Shown: positions 1 through 6,766 of the stretch, piece by piece
Layout of the letters: each line of letters starts with the position of its first letter
Position numbering within the stretch: position 1 is the stretch's first letter
Assembly (NCBI RefSeq): GCF_031082345.1
Contig: NZ_JAVHLH010000158.1
Coordinates: 1 to 6,864 of the forward strand
Length of the DNA: 6,864 nt
Direction of reading: 5' to 3'
Origin: Brevundimonas sp.
Lineage (GTDB): Bacteria; Pseudomonadota; Alphaproteobacteria; Caulobacterales; Caulobacteraceae
Position numbers and translations under genes: made by a program
Notes under the pieces: model-generated
The model's database searches: none
What the model saw: the letters and a program-made list of their open reading frames with translations, nothing else
What the model was told of the DNA's origin: nothing

Positions 1-73
1 CCCGCTTGTCGGCGTATTTCGCGACGAGGGCTTTCACCATCTCGTTGCGGTTCACGGCGCTCTTCTTAGCCAT
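1..73 (-). CDS. rpsN: 30S ribosomal protein S14, N-terminal part (cut by window edge)
   Basis: Only the first 24 codons are inside the window; the gene continues past base 1. They read MAKKSAVNRNEMVKALVAKY followed by ADKR, which matches the start of the long, zinc-free (about 101-residue) S14 typical of alphaproteobacteria. That class assignment is an inference, because the region where the CxxC zinc motifs of the short form would sit is not visible. S14 binds 16S rRNA in the 30S head, near S3 and S10. The ATG lies 20 bases after the rplE stop, and a purine-rich GGGAAGGGATAG ahead of it serves as ribosome binding site. Its place after rplE is the standard spc order, so rpsH, rplF and rplR would be expected further left. 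Confidence 0.93.
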   Translation of the reverse strand, partial: MAKKSAVNRNEMVKALVAKYADKR

Positions 74-93
74 TGTGCTCTATCCCTTCCCGC

Positions 94-651
94 TCAGTTC
101 ACGAACGGGAACTTGAACTCGGTGAGGAGGGCCTTGGCCTCCTCATCGGTCTTGGCCGTGGTGCAGACGATGATGTCCATGCCCCACATCTGGTCGATCT
201 GGTCGTAGTTGATCTCGGGGAACACGATGTGCTCCTTCAGACCGGTGGCGTAGTTGCCGCGACCGTCGAATGAGGTGCCCTTGAGGCCCCGGAAGTCCTT
301 CACCCGCGGCAGCGCGATGGTGATCAGACGGTCCAGGAACTCATACATCTGGTCGCCGCGAAGGGTGACCTTGCCGCCGACCACCATGCCCTCGCGCAGC
401 TTGAAGCCGGCGATGGAGTTGCGGGCCTTGGTCGGCACGGGCTTCTGGCCGGCGATGGCGGCGAGATCCTTGAGGGCCGCGGTGGCCTTCTTGGAGTCGG
501 CCACGGCTTCGCCGATGCCCATGTTCAGGACGATCTTGTCCAGCTTGGGCACCTGCATCGGGTTGGTGTAACCGAATTTCTCGGTCATCACCGCGCGGAT
601 GCGGGCCTGATACTCGTCCTTCAGACGAGGCGTGTACTTGGTGTCGGCCAT
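94..651 (-). CDS. rplE: 50S ribosomal protein L5
   Basis: A 185-residue protein, a little longer than the roughly 179 residues of E. coli L5 and usual for alphaproteobacteria. L5 binds 5S rRNA in the central protuberance of the 50S subunit, contacts the P-site tRNA through its P-loop, and makes an inter-subunit bridge to S13. Visible landmarks are [16 protein letters not shown] (residues 34-49), the segment [20 protein letters not shown] (69-88), the [13 protein letters not shown] helix (98-110) and [17 protein letters not shown] (131-147). The ATG shares its A with the TGA stop of rplX (TGATG), so translation is probably coupled. A GGGAG lies about ten bases upstream, inside the end of rplX. 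In E. coli the start of this gene region is where S8 represses the spc operon. I could not confirm an S8-binding structure here. Confidence 0.97.
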   Translation of the reverse strand: MADTKYTPRLKDEYQARIRAVMTEKFGYTNPMQVPKLDKIVLNMGIGEAVADSKKATAALKDLAAIAGQKPVPTKARNSIAGFKLREGMVVGGKVTLRGDQMYEFLDRLITIALPRVKDFRGLKGTSFDGRGNYATGLKEHIVFPEINYDQIDQMWGMDIIVCTTAKTDEEAKALLTEFKFPFVN

Positions 652-959
652 CAGATGACGTCTCCCGTCGTCTTGGCGAAGCGGACCTTCTTGTCCCCGT
701 CGATCTTGAAGCCGACGCGGGTGGCCTTGCCGTTGGCGTCGGCGATCGCGACGTTCGACAGGTGAAGCGACGCTTCCTTGTTCTTGATGCCGCCCTGGGG
801 GTCGGCCTGGGTCGGGCGGGTGTGGCGCTGGACCATGTTGATCCCCTGCACCAGGACGCGGTTGGTCGTCGGGAGCACTTTCGTGACCTTGCCCGTACGG
901 CCCTTGTCCTTGCCGGTCAGGATGACGACGTTGTCGCCGGTTTTGATCTTGGCGGCCAT
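651..959 (-). CDS. rplX: 50S ribosomal protein L24
   Basis: 102 residues, the usual length. L24 is one of the first proteins to bind 23S rRNA, initiates 50S assembly and ends up beside the exit of the nascent-peptide tunnel. The KOW motif is clear at residues 7-34 ([19 protein letters not shown] onward). It is followed by the L24 signature [20 protein letters not shown] (39-58) and a C-terminal beta domain with NVAIAD (69-74). The frame is open further upstream, but that stretch lies inside rplN. The start at MAAKIKTGD fits the family and is preceded by a strong GGAGGT nine bases upstream. Only two bases separate it from the rplN stop, and the Shine-Dalgarno sequence is made of the last codons of rplN. 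The stop overlaps the rplE start by one base. Confidence 0.97.
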   Translation of the reverse strand: MAAKIKTGDNVVILTGKDKGRTGKVTKVLPTTNRVLVQGINMVQRHTRPTQADPQGGIKNKEASLHLSNVAIADANGKATRVGFKIDGDKKVRFAKTTGDVI

Positions 960-961
960 GA

Positions 962-1330
962 CTACAGGACCTCCGGAGCCAGCGAGATGATCTTCATGTG
1001 GTTCTTGGCGCGCAGTTCGCGGGGAACCGGGCCGAAGATCCGCGTGCCGACGGGCTCGTTCTGCTTGTTGACGATGACGGCGGCCGACTTGTCGAAACGA
1101 ATGACCGAGCCGTCCTTGCGCATGATGTCCTTGGCGGTGCGCACGACGATGGCGCGCACGACGTCGCCCTTCTTCACGCGGCCGCGGGGAATGGCTTCCT
1201 TGACGGAAGCGACGATCGTGTCGCCCACCGAGGCGTAGCGGCGCTTGGAGCCGCCCAACACCTTGATGCACATGACCCGGCGAGCACCCGAATTATCGGC
1301 TACCTCCAGGTTAGTTTGCATCTGGATCAT
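962..1330 (-). CDS. rplN: 50S ribosomal protein L14
   Basis: 122 residues, exactly the common family length. L14 is a universal beta-barrel protein on the subunit interface of the 50S. It contacts L19 and 16S rRNA in bridges and is the docking site of the silencing factor RsfS. Sequence landmarks are [20 protein letters not shown] (1-20, containing the ADNSGAR core), [19 protein letters not shown] (47-65), and the C-terminal [20 protein letters not shown]. The first ATG is preferred over the one at codon 4 because the family starts MIQxQT and an AGAAGGA sits nine bases upstream. In E. coli this gene opens a separate spc operon with its own promoter. Here only 18 bases separate it from rpsQ, leaving little room for one outside coding sequence. 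Confidence 0.98.
   Translation of the reverse strand: MIQMQTNLEVADNSGARRVMCIKVLGGSKRRYASVGDTIVASVKEAIPRGRVKKGDVVRAIVVRTAKDIMRKDGSVIRFDKSAAVIVNKQNEPVGTRIFGPVPRELRAKNHMKIISLAPEVL
969..974 (-). promoter_or_regulatory. Ribosome binding site of rplX, inside rplN
   Basis: GGAGGT, nine bases ahead of the rplX ATG, is a near-perfect anti-Shine-Dalgarno match. It fixes the L24 start in a frame that stays open upstream. It is formed by the Glu-Val codons at the end of rplN, so ribosomes finishing L14 stop next to the site from which L24 begins. Confidence 0.8.
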
Positions 1331-1348
1331 GGGATCCGATCCTTCTGG

Positions 1349-1591
1349 TTACGAGGCCGAGGCGGTGGAAAGAACTTCCCAACGCTTCAGCTTGGACTTC
1401 GGGGCGCACTCGACGATGCGGGCCAGGTCACCGACCTTGAGGGCGTTCGCTTCGTCGTGGGCGTGATACTTCTTGGACAGACGGACGGTCTTTTTGAGGA
1501 CGGGGTGCAGCAGCGTGCGCTCCACCTTCACCACGACGGTCTTGTCGCCCTTGTCGGAGACGACCACGCCTTCGAGAATACGTTTCGGCAT
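1349..1591 (-). CDS. rpsQ: 30S ribosomal protein S17
   Basis: 80 residues with the start [21 protein letters not shown]17 is a primary 16S rRNA-binding protein with an OB-fold beta barrel, bound low in the 30S body and needed early in assembly. Motifs visible are the strand-loop [16 protein letters not shown] (10-25), [19 protein letters not shown] (29-47), the loop [20 protein letters not shown] (54-73) and a short polar tail. The frame runs eleven codons further upstream, but those lie inside rpmC and do not resemble S17. The chosen ATG has a strong AAGGAGA five bases ahead. The gene begins ten bases after the rpmC stop. Confidence 0.96.
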   Translation of the reverse strand: MPKRILEGVVVSDKGDKTVVVKVERTLLHPVLKKTVRLSKKYHAHDEANALKVGDLARIVECAPKSKLKRWEVLSTASAS

Positions 1592-1596
1592 CGGTG

Positions 1597-1603
1597 TCTC
1601 CTT
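1597..1603 (-). promoter_or_regulatory. Ribosome binding site of rpsQ
   Basis: AAGGAGA, five bases before the rpsQ ATG, overlaps the TAA stop codon of rpmC. It decides between the family-like start at 1591 and a longer in-frame start at 1624, in favour of 1591. Confidence 0.82.
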
Positions 1604-1799
1604 AACCCGCCGCGCGGTTCGCACGCAGAAGCGTGGAAATACGGGCGATGTCCTTGCGCACTTCCGAGACGCGATGGGTCTTTTCCATCTGGCCGGTGGC
1701 GGCCTGGAAGCGCAGGTTGAACTGTTCCTTCTTGAGCTTCAGCAGCTCGTCGGACAGCTGGTCGGGCGTCTGGGCCCGAAGGTCGGCGATCTTGGTCAT
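1602..1799 (-). CDS. rpmC: 50S ribosomal protein L29
   Basis: 65 residues: two long helices forming a helical hairpin, as expected for L29. The protein sits at the rim of the tunnel exit next to L23, where it helps form the docking platform for trigger factor and the signal recognition particle. The sequence begins [20 protein letters not shown]. The first helix continues through [17 protein letters not shown] (21-37) and the second carries [20 protein letters not shown] (44-63). The frame is open upstream into rplP, but that part is not L29-like. The ATG overlaps the rplP TGA by four bases (ATGA), so re-initiation is the probable mode of translation; no strong ribosome binding site is close to it. 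Confidence 0.95.
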   Translation of the reverse strand: MTKIADLRAQTPDQLSDELLKLKKEQFNLRFQAATGQMEKTHRVSEVRKDIARISTLLRANRAAG

Positions 1800-2239
1800 G
1801 CGCCTACGTGCTCCACGTGCGAGACGCCGGCGTCGAGGCGGGTGACCACCTTCGTACGGACCGGCAGCTTGGCGGCGCCAAGACGCAGGGCCTCGCGGGC
1901 GATGTCGTCCGGCACGCCGTCGATTTCGAACAGGATGCGGCCCGGGTGGCAGCGCGCGGCCCAATGGTCCACGGCGCCCTTGCCCTTGCCCATCCGGACT
2001 TCGGCCGGCTTGCCCGTGACGGGCAGGTCGGGGAAGACGCGGATCCAGACGCGGCCCTGACGCTTCATCTGGCGGGTGATCGCGCGGCGAGCCGCCTCGA
2101 TCTGACGCGCGGTGATGCGTTCCGGCTCCACCGTCTTCAGGCCATAGGACCCGAAGTTCAGCGAGAAGCCGCCCTTGGCGGCGCCATGGATACGGCCCTT
2201 GAAGGCCTTGCGATACTTGGTCTTTTTCGGTTGCAGCAT
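1796..2239 (-). CDS. rplP: 50S ribosomal protein L16
   Basis: 147 residues, about ten longer than E. coli L16 (136), the excess lying in the C-terminal tail after VVTRLDAG. L16 lies beside the A site of the 50S subunit, organises the central protuberance side of 23S rRNA and is added late in assembly. Motifs are [19 protein letters not shown] (1-19), [11 protein letters not shown] (29-39), [20 protein letters not shown] (41-60), [14 protein letters not shown] (65-78) and VRMGKGKG (81-88). Arg82 corresponds to E. coli Arg81, which is hydroxylated by RoxA in that species. [10 protein letters not shown] (92-101) differs from the VEYWxAxxxPG commonly seen there. The start has GAGGG ahead of it and lies three bases after the rpsC stop. 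Confidence 0.97.
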   Translation of the reverse strand: MLQPKKTKYRKAFKGRIHGAAKGGFSLNFGSYGLKTVEPERITARQIEAARRAITRQMKRQGRVWIRVFPDLPVTGKPAEVRMGKGKGAVDHWAARCHPGRILFEIDGVPDDIAREALRLGAAKLPVRTKVVTRLDAGVSHVEHVGA

Positions 2240-2242
2240 GAC

Positions 2243-2995
2243 TTAGCCCTCACGCCCGCGACGCTGACCGCGATCGTTGCGGCCGCCGCGATCACCGCCG
2301 CGGCCTTCGTTCGAAGAAGGACCCGAAGCCTCGATCGCCCAGCGCTTGTCCTGCGCCATCGGATCGTGCTCGAGGACCTCGCCCTTGAAGACCCACACCT
2401 TCACACCGATGATGCCGTAGGTCGTCTTGGCCTGGATGAAGCCGTAGTCGATGTCGGCGCGCAGGGTGTGCAGCGGCACGCGGCCTTCGCGATACCATTC
2501 CATCCGCGCGATTTCCGCGCCGCCGAGGCGGCCCGAAACGTTGATGCGGACGCCCTTGGCGCCGAGGCGCATGGCGGACTGCATCGCGCGCTTCATGGCG
2601 CGGCGGAAGGCGATACGGCGTTCCAGCTGCTGGGCGATGTTCTCGGCGATCAGCTGGGCGTCGGTCTCGGGCTTGCGGACCTCGACGATGTTCAGGTGAA
2701 CCTCGCCCTCGGTCTGGGCCGCGATGTCCTTGCGCAGCTTCTCGATGTCGGCGCCCTTCTTGCCGATCACGACGCCCGGGCGGGCGGCGTAGATCGTCAC
2801 GCGGCACTTCTTGTGCGGACGCTCGATGATGATGCGCGACACGCCGGCGGCGTTGAGGCGTTCCTTCAGCCACGTGCGCAGCTTCAGATCCTGGTGCAGC
2901 AGCTTGGCGTAGTCGGCGCCGCCGGCGAACCAGCGGCTGTCCCACGTACGGTTGACGCCAAGGCGCAGACCGATCGGATTTACTTTCTGACCCAT
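2243..2995 (-). CDS. rpsC: 30S ribosomal protein S3
   Basis: 250 residues. S3 sits at the mRNA entry channel in the 30S head and, with S4 and S5, unwinds structured mRNA. The N-terminus [13 protein letters not shown] is the family signature. A type II KH domain covers about residues 39-107 with the GxxG loop GKKG at 78-81. The S3-C domain follows, with [20 protein letters not shown] (127-146), [20 protein letters not shown] (155-174) and [14 protein letters not shown] (193-206). Arg131, Arg132 and Lys135, implicated in helicase activity in E. coli, are all present. After about residue 225 comes a Gly/Arg/Asp-rich tail. The ATG shares one base with the rplV stop (TGATG) and a GAGG lies upstream. 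Confidence 0.98.
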   Translation of the reverse strand: MGQKVNPIGLRLGVNRTWDSRWFAGGADYAKLLHQDLKLRTWLKERLNAAGVSRIIIERPHKKCRVTIYAARPGVVIGKKGADIEKLRKDIAAQTEGEVHLNIVEVRKPETDAQLIAENIAQQLERRIAFRRAMKRAMQSAMRLGAKGVRINVSGRLGGAEIARMEWYREGRVPLHTLRADIDYGFIQAKTTYGIIGVKVWVFKGEVLEHDPMAQDKRWAIEASGPSSNEGRGGDRGGRNDRGQRRGREG

Positions 2996-3375
2996 CAGGC
3001 GGCCTCACCGGCTTCGCGGACCACGATGGTGATCTCCGCGAAAGGTTTCAGGATGCGCGACGAGCGGCCACGAGCGCGGCTCGCGAAACGCTTCATCACC
3101 AGGTTCTTGCCCACGAAGGCCTCGGCGACGACGAGGTTGTCGATGTCGAGGTTGTGGTTGTTCTCGGCGTTCGAAACCGCCGAATACAGGACCTTGCGAA
3201 CGTCGGTGGCGATGCGCTTGCGGCTGAATTCCAGCTCGTTCAGCGCTTTTTGCACCGGCAGGCCGCGGATCGACTGGGCGACCAGGTTCAGCTTCTGAGG
3301 GCTGATCCGGACATTCACCAGCTTGGCGCGGGCTTCGGTCGGGGCGACCCGACGGGGGTTTTTGGTCTGGGCCAT
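2995..3375 (-). CDS. rplV: 50S ribosomal protein L22
   Basis: 126 residues. L22 binds all domains of 23S rRNA, and its long beta-hairpin lines the narrow part of the nascent-peptide tunnel opposite L4, a site linked to macrolide sensitivity and translation arrest. The globular part is visible as [20 protein letters not shown] (22-41), [14 protein letters not shown] (43-56) and [15 protein letters not shown] (63-77). The hairpin occupies roughly 88-110, with [16 protein letters not shown] (95-110) rich in basic residues and no insertion or deletion that I can see. An acidic EAGEAA ends the protein. AAAGGAA about eight bases ahead of the start overlaps the rpsS end; rpsS stops three bases upstream. 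Confidence 0.97.
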   Translation of the reverse strand: MAQTKNPRRVAPTEARAKLVNVRISPQKLNLVAQSIRGLPVQKALNELEFSRKRIATDVRKVLYSAVSNAENNHNLDIDNLVVAEAFVGKNLVMKRFASRARGRSSRILKPFAEITIVVREAGEAA

Positions 3376-3378
3376 CAG

Positions 3379-3657
3379 TTATTTCCTTTTGGCCTTCTTG
3401 TCCGCCGCGTGCCCGGGGAACGACCGGGTCGGGGCGAACTCGCCGAGCTTCATGCCGACCATCTCTTCGGAGACCGACACCGGCACATGCTTCTGGCCGT
3501 TGTGGACGCCGAACGTCAGGCCGACGAACTGCGGCAGGATGGTGGAGCGGCGCGACCACGTCTTGATCACGTCCTTGCGGCCCGACGTCTGAACGGCGTC
3601 GGCCTTCTTGAGCAGATACCCGTCGACAAACGGGCCTTTCCAGGAGGAGCGGGCCAT
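3379..3657 (-). CDS. rpsS: 30S ribosomal protein S19
   Basis: 92 residues, the normal size. S19 is in the 30S head, forms a complex with S13 that binds 16S rRNA and faces the A-site tRNA. Recognised by [20 protein letters not shown] (1-20), [20 protein letters not shown] (33-52), [20 protein letters not shown] (53-72) and the [11 protein letters not shown] motif (73-83), followed by a lysine-rich tail. It starts two bases after the rplB stop codon, with purine-rich sequence of the rplB end acting as ribosome binding site. Confidence 0.98.
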   Translation of the reverse strand: MARSSWKGPFVDGYLLKKADAVQTSGRKDVIKTWSRRSTILPQFVGLTFGVHNGQKHVPVSVSEEMVGMKLGEFAPTRSFPGHAADKKAKRK

Positions 3658-3659
3658 CT

Positions 3660-4493
3660 TTAGCGAGCCTTCTTAACGTGGCGGGTACGGATGATGAACT
3701 TGTCCGTAGCCTTGTTCTTGCGGGTGCGGGTGCCCTTGGTGTCCTTGCCCCACGGCGTAACCGGGGTGCGACCGCCAGAGGTCCGGCCTTCACCACCACC
3801 GTGCGGGTGGTCGATCGGGTTCATGGCCACGCCGCGAACGTGCGGACGCCAGCCCATGTGACGAACGCGACCGGCCTTGCCGAGGTTCTGGTTCATGTGG
3901 TCGGGGTTCGAAACCGCGCCCACCGTGGCCATGCAGCCGTCCAGCACCATGCGAAGCTCGCCCGAGCCGAGGCGGATCTGGGCGTAGCCCTGATCGCGAC
4001 CGACCAGCTGGGCGTAGGCGCCGGCCGAACGGGCCAGCTGGGCGCCCTTGCCCGGCTTCATCTCGATGTTGTGGATGATCGTACCCACGGGCATCGAGCG
4101 CAGCGGCATGGCGTTGCCCGGCTTCACGTCGACCTTCTCGCCGGCCACGACCGTGTCGCCCGCCTTCAGGCGTTGCGGCGCGATGATGTAGGCCTTTTCG
4201 CCGTCCTCATAGACGACGAGGGCGATGAAGGCGGTCCGGTTCGGATCGTATTCCAGGCGCTCGACGGTCGCCGAGGCGAACTTGCGGCGCTTGAAGTCGA
4301 TCTTGCGGTACAGCGTCTTGGCGCCGCCGCCGCGGAAGCGGACGGCGATACGACCACCGGCGCCGCGACCGCCCGACTTGGTCAGGCCTTCGGTCAGCGA
4401 CTTCTCGGGGCGTCCTTTATGGAGCTCCGAACGGTCGATCAGCACCAGGGCGCGGCGGCCCGGCGACGTCGGATTGTAGGTTTTCAAGGCCAT
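3660..4493 (-). CDS. rplB: 50S ribosomal protein L2
   Basis: 277 residues, typical (E. coli 273). L2 is one of the most conserved 50S proteins: it binds domain IV of 23S rRNA close to the peptidyl-transferase centre, is required for subunit joining and forms bridge B7b. The N-terminal OB-like domain includes [16 protein letters not shown] (1-16), [19 protein letters not shown] (39-57) and IDFKRRKF (65-72). The SH3-like domain includes [20 protein letters not shown] (137-156). The C-terminal part has [19 protein letters not shown] (219-237), and His229 lies at the position studied in E. coli L2 for peptidyl-transferase function. The ATG is four bases after the rplW stop. The ribosome binding site (GGGG) is weak, so coupling to rplW is likely. 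Confidence 0.98.
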   Translation of the reverse strand: MALKTYNPTSPGRRALVLIDRSELHKGRPEKSLTEGLTKSGGRGAGGRIAVRFRGGGAKTLYRKIDFKRRKFASATVERLEYDPNRTAFIALVVYEDGEKAYIIAPQRLKAGDTVVAGEKVDVKPGNAMPLRSMPVGTIIHNIEMKPGKGAQLARSAGAYAQLVGRDQGYAQIRLGSGELRMVLDGCMATVGAVSNPDHMNQNLGKAGRVRHMGWRPHVRGVAMNPIDHPHGGGEGRTSGGRTPVTPWGKDTKGTRTRKNKATDKFIIRTRHVKKAR

Positions 4494-4497
4494 CTGA

Positions 4498-4803
4498 TCA
4501 GAGCCCCGTGGTGACGTCGATCGACTGGCCTTCGGCCAGCGTCACGATCGCTTTTTTGATGTCGACCCGACGGCCCATGATGCCGCGGAAACGCTTGGTC
4601 TTGCCCTTCTGGACGAGGGTGTTGACCTTCAGGACGTTGACCTTGAACAGGCTCTCGACCGCCGCGGCGATCTCGTCCTTGGTCGAGGTCCCCGCAACGC
4701 GGAAGACGACCTTGTTCTGCTCCGACAGGATCGTGGCCTTTTCCGTGATGATCGGAGCCAGGATGGTGTCGTAGTGTTTGGCGGTGGGTTGAGCGCCGGC
4801 CAT
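4498..4803 (-). CDS. rplW: 50S ribosomal protein L23
   Basis: 101 residues. L23 lies at the tunnel exit and is the main ribosomal contact for trigger factor and the signal recognition particle. Landmarks are [20 protein letters not shown] (10-29), [20 protein letters not shown] (30-49), the [20 protein letters not shown] stretch (51-70) and [14 protein letters not shown] (83-96). Glu21 in the ITEKA motif corresponds to E. coli Glu18, the residue reported to bind trigger factor. The internal hairpin reaching into the tunnel (about 62-80) is present and rich in Lys and Arg. The start codon shares its A with the rplD TAA (TAATG), with an AAGGGAG seven bases upstream inside rplD. Confidence 0.97.
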   Translation of the reverse strand: MAGAQPTAKHYDTILAPIITEKATILSEQNKVVFRVAGTSTKDEIAAAVESLFKVNVLKVNTLVQKGKTKRFRGIMGRRVDIKKAIVTLAEGQSIDVTTGL

Positions 4804-5483
4804 TACGCGGCTCCCTTCACGGCTTGCGACCGGGCCACTTCGCTGCGCGAGGGCTTGTAGTCGGCGTAGGTGGCTTCGATGGCCTCGAGGGCCGCCTTGG
4901 TCAGCACCAGCTTGTCCGCGCGCAGGATGTCGTAAACGTTCAGGCCGGCGTTCGGCAGGACGTTCACCATCGGGATGTTGCGGGCGGCCAGGCCGAAGTT
5001 CGTATCGACTTCCGGACCGGCGATGATCAGCGTCTTCGTCCAGCCCAGCTTGCCGAGGGTTTCGCGCAGACCGGCGGTCTTGGCGTCCTTCAGCGAGATG
5101 CTGTCGACGACGACCAGGTCACCGGCGACGACCTTGGAGGACAGCGCATGGCGGAGGGCCAGGGCGCGGACCTTCTTGGGCAGCGAGAAGCCGTGATCGC
5201 GGACGATCGGGCCGAAGGCGCGCGAACCACCGACGAACTGCGGGGCGCGACGCGAACCGTGACGGGCGCCGCCGGTTCCCTTCTGCTTGTACATCTTCTT
5301 GCCGGTGCGAGAGTTCTCGTTCCGGGTCTGGACCTTGTGGGTGCCGGCGCGGCGCTTGGCCAGTTGCCAGTTGACGTAACGGGCCAGGATGTCGCCGCGG
5401 ATGTCGGTGATGCCGAAAACGGCGTCCGACAGTTCGACGTCACCGGCGGCCTTGCCGTCGAGTTTGATGACCGAGAGTTTCAT
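4803..5483 (-). CDS. rplD: 50S ribosomal protein L4 (L1e family)
   Basis: 226 residues, about 25 more than E. coli L4 (201). The globular domain surrounds a long extended loop (about 47-97) that reaches the tunnel wall, with [22 protein letters not shown] sequence ([20 protein letters not shown] at 55-74) and [20 protein letters not shown] (83-102). The QKGTG motif (67-71), where macrolide-resistance changes occur in other bacteria, is unaltered. The C-terminal domain has [10 protein letters not shown] (122-131), [10 protein letters not shown] (151-160) and [20 protein letters not shown] (182-201), then a tail of about 22 residues. In E. coli L4 also represses its own operon through the S10 leader; whether it does so here is unknown. 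The ATG overlaps the rplC stop by one base. Confidence 0.97.
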   Translation of the reverse strand: MKLSVIKLDGKAAGDVELSDAVFGITDIRGDILARYVNWQLAKRRAGTHKVQTRNENSRTGKKMYKQKGTGGARHGSRRAPQFVGGSRAFGPIVRDHGFSLPKKVRALALRHALSSKVVAGDLVVVDSISLKDAKTAGLRETLGKLGWTKTLIIAGPEVDTNFGLAARNIPMVNVLPNAGLNVYDILRADKLVLTKAALEAIEATYADYKPSRSEVARSQAVKGAA

Positions 5484-6244
5484 TACGCTTCACCGCCTTC
5501 GGTGGTCTCGACCGCGGCAACCTCTTCAGCCGGCGTTTCCGCGGCGGGTTGCTCGGCCGAAGCCTTGGCGTTCGACTTGACGCCGCCCGGGAAGGGGGCG
5601 TCGGCCGGACGGGCCTTCTTGATGGAGTCGCGGATCTTGACCCAGGTGCCCTCGTGACCGGGGACGGCGCCCTTGATCATGATCAGGCCGCGTTCGACGT
5701 CGACGCGGAACACGGTCAGGTTCTGGGTGGTGACGACTTCCTCACCGAGGTGGCCGGCCATCTTCTTGCCCGGGAAGGTGCGACCCGGATCCTGACGGTT
5801 GCCGGTCGAGCCGTGCGAACGGTGCGAGACCGAGACGCCGTGCGTGGCGCGAAGGCCGCCGAAGTTCCAGCGCTTCATGGCGCCGGCGAAGCCCTTGCCG
5901 ATGGTCTTGGCCTGGACGTCGACCTTCTGGCCCGCGACGAAGTGGTCGGCCGAGAACTCGGCGCCCACGTCGAGCATGGCGTCCGCATCAATGCGGAACT
6001 CGGTGACATAGGCCTTGGGCTCCACCTGCAGCTTCGCGAAGGATTCCCGCTGAGCCTTGTTGGTCCTCTTGGCCTTCTTGCTGCCAGCGCCCAGCTGGAG
6101 AGCGACGTAGCCGTCACGCTCCTGGGTACGTTGGCCGACGACCTGGCAGCCGTCTAGCTGAAGCACAGTGACCGGAACGTGCGCGCCGTCATCGGCGAAC
6201 ACGCGGGTCATGCCCAGCTTCTTGGCGATCACGCCCGTGCGCAT
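5483..6244 (-). CDS. rplC: 50S ribosomal protein L3
   Basis: 253 residues, against 209 in E. coli; the body ends near residue 210 and a tail of about 40 residues follows. L3 starts 50S assembly at the 3' end of 23S rRNA and sends a loop toward the peptidyl-transferase centre. Seen are [20 protein letters not shown] (1-20), [18 protein letters not shown] (23-40), [20 protein letters not shown] (116-135), [20 protein letters not shown] (138-157) and [12 protein letters not shown] (158-169). Gln151 matches the glutamine methylated by PrmB in E. coli. The tail (about 211-253) is rich in Ala, Glu, Pro and Thr. The start follows rpsJ by 21 bases and has AGAGGCGGGA in front. Confidence 0.97.
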   Translation of the reverse strand: MRTGVIAKKLGMTRVFADDGAHVPVTVLQLDGCQVVGQRTQERDGYVALQLGAGSKKAKRTNKAQRESFAKLQVEPKAYVTEFRIDADAMLDVGAEFSADHFVAGQKVDVQAKTIGKGFAGAMKRWNFGGLRATHGVSVSHRSHGSTGNRQDPGRTFPGKKMAGHLGEEVVTTQNLTVFRVDVERGLIMIKGAVPGHEGTWVKIRDSIKKARPADAPFPGGVKSNAKASAEQPAAETPAEEVAAVETTEGGEA

Positions 6245-6265
6245 CGGATCCCGCCTCTTTCTTCT

Positions 6266-6571
<306 letters not shown>

Positions 6572-6589
6572 ATCGGTAGCTATTCCCAA

Positions 6590-6603
6590 GCAGGCGAACC
6601 TGC
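6590..6603 (-). other. Leader hairpin with UUCG tetraloop next to the rpsJ ribosome binding site
   Basis: In the transcript, GCAGG-UUCG-CCUGC forms a perfect 5-bp stem with a four-base UUCG loop. It ends two bases before the GGGA that is the only Shine-Dalgarno-like sequence ahead of rpsJ. The closing pair is G-C, not the most stable C-G form. The perfect stem is seen in the sequence; a regulatory role is only inferred. Confidence 0.55.
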
Positions 6604-6622
6604 GTCCCTGTGAACCATTTCA

Positions 6623-6636
6623 AAGACCGGAGTCTT
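6623..6636 (-). other. Leader hairpin with UCCG tetraloop
   Basis: In the transcript, AAGAC-UCCG-GUCUU forms a 5-bp stem closed by C-G around UCCG, which fits the stable cUNCGg tetraloop class. Two further G-U pairs could extend the stem outward to 6621-6638. Confidence 0.55.
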
Positions 6637-6637
6637 C

Positions 6638-6652
6638 AGGCCGCGAAGGCCT
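6638..6652 (-). other. Leader hairpin AGGCC-UUCGC-GGCCU
   Basis: A perfect 5-bp stem with a five-base loop. Its 3' half (CGGCCU at 6643-6638) duplicates the hexamer that forms the 5' arm of the terminator-like stem at 6681-6708, so the two could compete for the same partner. Confidence 0.5.
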
Positions 6653-6671
6653 TCAGAGTACGCACGTCCGC

Positions 6672-6708
6672 AAAAACGATCGGCCCACGCAGTCTCCCGC
6701 GAAGGCCG
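6672..6708 (-). terminator. Possible attenuator (terminator-like stem plus U-tract) in the S10 leader
   Basis: In the transcript CGGCCU (6708-6703) can pair with GGGCCG (6686-6681) by five Watson-Crick pairs and one G-U. After one U-U mismatch, CGC (6701-6699) pairs with GCG (6690-6688) around an eight-base loop. Four bases after the stem comes a run of five U (6676-6672). The four-base gap and short U run make it a weak intrinsic terminator at best; a pause or factor-dependent attenuation site is equally possible. It could also be chance in a G+C-rich leader. Confidence 0.35.
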
Positions 6709-6766
6709 TTGAAGTCCTGGGTCACTGCAAAGAACAGGGTCTCAGGTCGTTCCTGCGGACCGCGTC

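Noticed and set aside
960..1271. N-terminal extension of rplX into rplN (longer start at 1271)
   Set aside because: The extra 104 codons are out-of-frame rplN. The family start MAAKIKTGD with a strong ribosome binding site is at 959.
998..1720. Plus-strand open frame of 240 codons opposite rplN, rpsQ and rpmC
   Set aside because: It crosses three real genes and their boundaries antisense, with no protein similarity that I recognise.
2292..3008. Second minus-strand frame of 238 codons overlapping rpsC
   Set aside because: It lies in the wrong frame of rpsC and is Arg/Pro/Ala-rich; the rpsC frame matches S3 end to end.
1808..3298. Plus-strand open frame of 496 codons opposite rplP, rpsC and rplV
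   Set aside because: It is exactly antisense to three certain ribosomal genes, its translation is Ala/Arg/Asp/Leu/Val-rich low-complexity sequence with no family resemblance, and G+C-rich genes often leave such open frames on the other strand.
3678..4514. Plus-strand open frame of 278 codons opposite rplB
   Set aside because: It mirrors rplB, shows no recognisable domain and no ribosome binding site, and is best explained by codon bias of the real gene.
4824..5657. Plus-strand open frame of 277 codons opposite rplD and the end of rplC
   Set aside because: Antisense shadow of two certain genes; the composition is typical of reverse-complement translation.
5549..6157. Plus-strand open frame of 202 codons opposite rplC
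   Set aside because: Antisense to L3, with no motif and no start signal.
6572..6589. TTG start six codons upstream for rpsJ
   Set aside because: The extra MGIATD is not found in S10 proteins that I know, and the ATG at 6571 gives the family length.
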